Assembly (NCBI GenBank): GCA_024803745.1
Contig: JANJXV010000016.1
Location: 41,825,001-41,889,000, forward strand
DNA from: Megascapheus bottae
Taxonomy: Eukaryota > Chordata > Mammalia > Rodentia > Geomyidae
Reading direction: 5' to 3'
DNA length: 64,000 bases
Shown here: positions 60,013 to 64,000 of the stretch, in pieces
Layout of the letters: each line of letters starts with the position of its first letter
How positions within the stretch are numbered: position 1 is the first letter of the stretch
Position numbers and translations under genes: made by a program
Notes under the pieces: generated by a model
The model's database searches: none
What the model was told of the DNA's origin: nothing
Seen by the model: the letters and a program-made list of their open reading frames with translations, nothing else

Positions 60013-60130
60013 TTAATCTCCAATTAACCACCAGGAAACCCGAAGTGACGCTGTGGCTCAAATAGCAGAGCACCCCTAGAGCTGAAGAGCTAAGAGACAG
60101 CTCTCAGGCCTAGAGATTAAGCCCCATGAC
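60013..60130 (+). mobile_element. Right (Geo) monomer of a dimeric SINE
   Basis: Starts at the linker (tctccaattaaccaccagg) and includes gaagtgacgctgtggctcaa, gctgaagagctaagagac and a degenerate box B region before ccccatgac. The left half is missing. Its A-rich tail (60134-60172) runs directly into the GAAA tract. Confidence 0.75.
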
Positions 60131-60173
60131 AAACCAAAAAACAAAAAAGAAAAACAATAGACAAGAGAAAGAC

Positions 60174-60243
<70 letters not shown>

Positions 60244-60259
60244 GAAGGAAGGAAGGAAG

Positions 60260-60321
<62 letters not shown>

Positions 60322-60325
60322 GAAG

Positions 60326-60380
<55 letters not shown>

Positions 60381-60398
60381 AGGGAAGGAAGGAAGGGA

Positions 60399-60438
<40 letters not shown>

Positions 60439-60481
60439 AGAAAGGAAGGAAGAGAAAGAAAGAAAGAAGAAAGGAAGGAAG

Positions 60482-60536
<55 letters not shown>

Positions 60537-60555
60537 GGGAAAGAAAGAAAGAAAA
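60174..60555 (+). repeat. (GAAA)n-type homopurine microsatellite, 382 bp
   Basis: No pyrimidine occurs on the plus strand in 382 bases. Long GAAA runs are broken by GGAA blocks followed by GAGAAAG at roughly 60242, 60320, 60381, 60445 and 60473, and by a GAGGGA near 60536. The tract begins at the tail of the SINE at 60013-60130. The Lys/Arg/Glu-rich ORF on plus and the Phe/Leu/Ser-rich ORF on minus are composition artefacts. Confidence 0.97.
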
Positions 60556-62130
60556 TGGCAGGAAGAGTTGTTCTACTTGAACATGACATTTTGCATTACA
60601 ATGAAAAACTCATACTGCACAAATAATGGCTCCCAAAACATAATTTCTTAAGTGCTAAAGAGTCTAACACGGTACTTTATACAAATGATGGTATTTTGAC
60701 ATATTGGTAAGAGTGGATTGGGCTCATCTGATACCACCAGAGTCCAGCTTGAAGCTTATACTTTGTGCTTTTGCCTGTCCCTGGTAGGTTGGACGCCCTG
60801 GGGCCTGGTCTCCTGTGGTCACTCACAAGCTGAGGTACAGTAGAGCTAAAAGGAGCTTACACACACAAGGATGGAAATGCCTGTTCTAGCTGTTCTCCTG
60901 TCTCACTACCAGAAGACAAACACTTCAAAATATTGAGATTGCAACTGAAACACTTAAAAAAGCCAACCCAAGGACTCCAACCACTGGTTCCATCCAATTT
61001 AACCAGACTGGGACAGGCATCCCTGGTGCTTCCTGAGAAGCAACAGGAAAAGATGATGATTTTATTTCAATGATTCTGAATCTGCTGAGACAAAGTTGAA
61101 CTCCATTTGTGGCATCTGCAGTTGGAAAAGGAAAACAGAGATGAAAAATACAGAAGAGAAGGGGTTTAAATATTTCTTCGTTAGAAGTCTCTGTAAAGGA
61201 GAGACCAATGACACCCCACCCGTGTCCACCAGTCCGGGATGGAGGTAAGAAGACCTTGAGTTCAAGGCCAGTCCTGGCAAAATTAACTACATAGTACCAA
61301 GGAAAAAGAAATACAGAACTGAAGAGTTGAAGTCATAGCTACAGTCTTTTGTTCATTTCCCCTCCGTGGGAAATGTAGCAAAAAATTCTGAACAAACTTG
61401 AATAATAGTTTACAGTGGTAGAAGAATGAAGGTCCTGAACAAGAATTATCTATCGAGTTCTGTACCATCTTGAACTCTTCTCTGATGTAGTGGAAATGGT
61501 GGAAGGTTAGGTTTGATAGGAATGCCCATTACAAAGAAAGATTTCTAGTCAAGGGAGCTCAGCTCGTGAGTCAGTGTGAAGGGGTGCAGGCAAAGTCGTG
61601 TCTAATGGGCATTTACTTGGGTAAGCAGGTGTGAAAACTCTCCAGGGAGATGAGCGTCTGCAGACACAGCTCACAGACTCAGAGAGCTGGTAATTACGCA
61701 GTCTCTCCCTCAGGGCTAGCTTGTTTATTTGTCTGTTGGTGGCTGCTTGAACTTTTTAAATTAAAATTTTGATGAAAAAGAAAGATCCTTCCTAAAAGCC
61801 ACACTCTGCACCGCTAAAAGGTCTCCCGAGAGCAACTTTAAGGTTTTTATGAAGATATTTTTAAAAATTGGATTTATTTTTATTGTGCATTTTGGTTTTC
61901 TCCTTATTCTGCTCTGGTTAGGAGAAAATTAATTTAGAAAATAAAAGTAAGTGGCCCCTGATGTCTTCCAAATTGTTTTCGTTGTACGTTATACAAATTA
62001 AATCCGGTAAACTACACTGCGGTAGAGATTTAGTGGTGTTTAAAGATTAGTGAGAACTTGGAGGATGTGTTAATTATTTCTCTTTTTTTTTCAAAGGAAG
62101 AGTAGCATATTGATTATTTTAAGAATGTGT
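60556..62130. other. Unique DNA, no gene seen
   Basis: A small SINE-like scrap (gagttcaaggccagtcctgg) occurs near 61258-61277. The stretch 61690-61990 is AT-rich with a TAATTA-type texture and no repeat. No coding signal is recognised. Confidence 0.4.
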
Positions 62131-62257
62131 TTTACTCATTAAGAAAGACTGTCTTCAGATACATGCACTTTTTGAGTACAAGGAAAAGCAATATTAAGGA
62201 AATTAAAGTCTTTTACATGCAAAAGTCACATATGAAAACATTTTTCTTGATATTGTT
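62131..62257 (+). repeat. Diverged direct repeat, copy 1
   Basis: Aligns with 63144-63275 over about 130 bp. Shared blocks in the same order: tttactcatta, gtacaag then aaaagca, tattaagga, attaaagt, gcaaaagtca and tgatattgt. Not an element I recognise. Confidence 0.75.
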
Positions 62258-62301
62258 AAGTCAGGCAACTTATAAAAATAACACATGAAATATGTAGGGA
62301 G

Positions 62302-62600
62302 CTAGATGCAGTCATACATGCTGATAATTTCAAGTAGAAATTGGAAGATAGTGGTTCAAAGGTAGCCTGAGCAAAGAGTTAGACTCAACTCAGCACATAA
62401 ACCCAGTGTGGTCATGTATAACTAAGGTCACAGCGACTCTGGAGTTCCAGGTAGGAGGATCTGAGACAGCCCTAGAGGCGGGGAAGCGAGACCCTGGCTG
62501 AAAAATGGTAAGAAAAATGAAAATGTTGGCTCAGGTGGTAGATAATCAGACTACAAGTGGGAGGTTCCATGGTCAATCTCCAGTGATACCAACATTTCAA
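62302..62600 (+). mobile_element. Decayed SINE cluster
   Basis: B1-like pieces (gctagatgcagtcatacatg; gtggttcaaaggtagcctga), a second 7SL-like piece (tggagttccaggtaggagga to gcgagaccctggctg) and an ID-like scrap near 62525-62580 (gctcaggtggtagataatc). They are old and boundaries are uncertain. Confidence 0.45.
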
Positions 62601-63143
62601 TAAGCGACCACTGTGGGATAGTTGACTGCTAAATAAAAAGAAACACTGTGACTTCCAAGCTTTCTGGCATGAATTTGAATACTTGGAGGAATTAAGGACT
62701 TCTTGTTTTTACCATACATGTAGGAGTGTGCCTTGAATAAATGTATGAATAAAACAAAAATATAGAGATATGCAGGTATATATTTACTTCACCCCTTCAT
62801 AAGAAATACAGAGAAGATTTCCTTATTCTCTATATGAAAGTGGACTTAGTAAGTTGAGAGATGAAAATAACATGAGGACTATAAGACTGCGTAAAAGGTA
62901 AGTTTGAAATTTAAATATAGGGAATTAGTTAAAAAATTAACCTTCTTCACAGTGAATAAGAAAGCATACGGAGAGAGCAGGTATGTGCTTGTCAGAGAGA
63001 GGCATTAGGAGCAGGCACGGATAGAGACCGGTTGATCTGATCATATATAATTCAGATACTTTTTATTTTTGCCTTGGGATGTGTATTACATCCAGAGTAG
63101 AGTAAACAAGCAAAAACTATCTGCAAACTTGTATAGAAAAATA
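62601..63143. other. AT-rich unique DNA, no gene seen
   Basis: It lies between the decayed SINE cluster and the second copy of the direct repeat. Nothing else is recognised. Confidence 0.4.
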
Positions 63144-63275
63144 TTTACTCATTAAAAAAGATGATCTTCGTATAAGGAACTTTTTATGTACAAGAAAAAG
63201 CACTATTAAGGATATTAAAGTATTTTTGTGCAAAAGTCAGCTGTATTAACCACATGTATTATTTCCTGATATTGT
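63144..63275 (+). repeat. Diverged direct repeat, copy 2
   Basis: Counterpart of 62131-62257, offset about 1,013 bp. Identity is roughly three quarters by eye, with several small indels. Confidence 0.75.
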
Positions 63276-64000
63276 AAATATTGAAATAGACACTTATTCA
63301 ATAAGAAACATATCCACAGACATACCTACAACTGATAACATATTTAATGATGCAAGTTTAAAATTTTTCTGCCAAAATAGAGTAATCAATTAAAGAGGTC
63401 AATTCTCTCCCCTCCATATTTTCTGCTTTCCGCTACCAGTGGGAGACAGTGAAACAGAGCCACAGGCCGGAGCACAAGGCTAGATTGTCTACACCATTTC
63501 CTTTTCAGGCACTCAGGAACTAGTTCTCCATTTCTCCTTGTTTTATGGTTATGCTAAGATAAATCCTTGCTAACGACAAAAATCAAAACTAATCCCTTCA
63601 CCAAAAATGTGAAAATATAAAAATAATCAGGATATCTATTTTATACTAAAGTTCATAACTTCTTATGTACAAATGACATTTCTCCTTTTGTAGAACTAAT
63701 CAATAAGCTACAGAAAAGCTAACACGTACACTTAGCAACAACTAAAGTGTGATCCGATTATTTAATATGTATTCCAAGTTGTATATGCTAAGAATACATT
63801 ATCCCCAGTTGACATTTACAAAGCGAAATACCATTTACTTTTATATAAATATGTGACATACTTAGGGATAAATCTGTAAATTGTGAGTATTGCATGTACT
63901 CTTGAAGATTAGTAAGATAACTTCAGGACCTCCTTAACAGTGAGCTCTTTGCTATGAGAAGACTCTGTTCTAGTACATTTTGTTGGAGACCCTGAATTCA
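63276..64000. other. AT-rich unique DNA, no gene seen
   Basis: No repeat family or coding signal is recognised. Confidence 0.4.

Noticed and set aside
60110..60626. ORFs of 166 codons (plus) and 159 codons (minus)
   Set aside because: Both are translations of the GAAA-type microsatellite (Lys/Arg/Glu or Phe/Leu/Ser repeats), not genes.

Overview
This is a mammalian nuclear window, almost certainly from a rodent. It is AT-rich, low in CpG and intergenic- or intron-like, and I can support no host exon, promoter, RNA gene or operon-like cluster. The taxonomic clue is the SINE content. Many copies are dimers: an ID-like, tRNA-derived left monomer joined to a second tRNA-like right monomer. From memory this matches IDL-Geo, a SINE described only from Geomyoidea (kangaroo rats, pocket mice, pocket gophers). 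A second dimer carries a B1/7SL-like left half on the same right monomer. The Geomyoidea call is an inference from SINE type, not a database match.

Layout. 1-15 kb: unique AT-rich DNA with sparse SINEs, a GC-rich patch (5.3-6.7 kb), a 5'-truncated minus-strand L1 with clear target-site duplications (6.89-7.57 kb) and a (CT)n tract. 15-17.7 kb: a nest of L1 pieces in both orientations, including a 75-bp L1 tail insertion. 17.7-33.4 kb: unique sequence, SINEs, CA repeats, a second GC-rich patch (26.2-27.1 kb) and an old L1 3' end. 33.4-34.2 kb: an L1 with the structure of a twin-primed 5' inversion. 34.9-36.1 kb: a SINE cluster and microsatellites. 37.1-44.4 kb: a structurally full-length but broken L1. 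44.5-60 kb: L1 fragments, SINEs and unique DNA. 60.0-60.6 kb: a SINE tail grown into a 382-bp all-purine GAAA-type tract. 62-63.3 kb: a diverged direct repeat of unknown origin.

The only real coding content is the 37.1-44.4 kb L1. It has a 5' UTR beginning with a YY1-type site, ORF1 (coiled coil, RRM, C-terminal domain), ORF2 (endonuclease, reverse transcriptase, Cys-rich end), a G-rich 3' UTR and an A-rich tail, flanked by a 20-bp duplication matching at 18 positions. ORF1 has one frameshift; ORF2 has at least six frame changes and a stop, so it cannot encode its proteins. L1 machinery of this kind probably supplied the reverse transcriptase for the SINEs, which encode none.

I found no undescribed molecular system. 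The most informative items are structural: the twin-primed L1, two L1 insertions of only 65-75 bp, the SINE-tail-to-microsatellite conversions, the shared right monomer of two SINE classes, and the 62/63 kb direct repeat.
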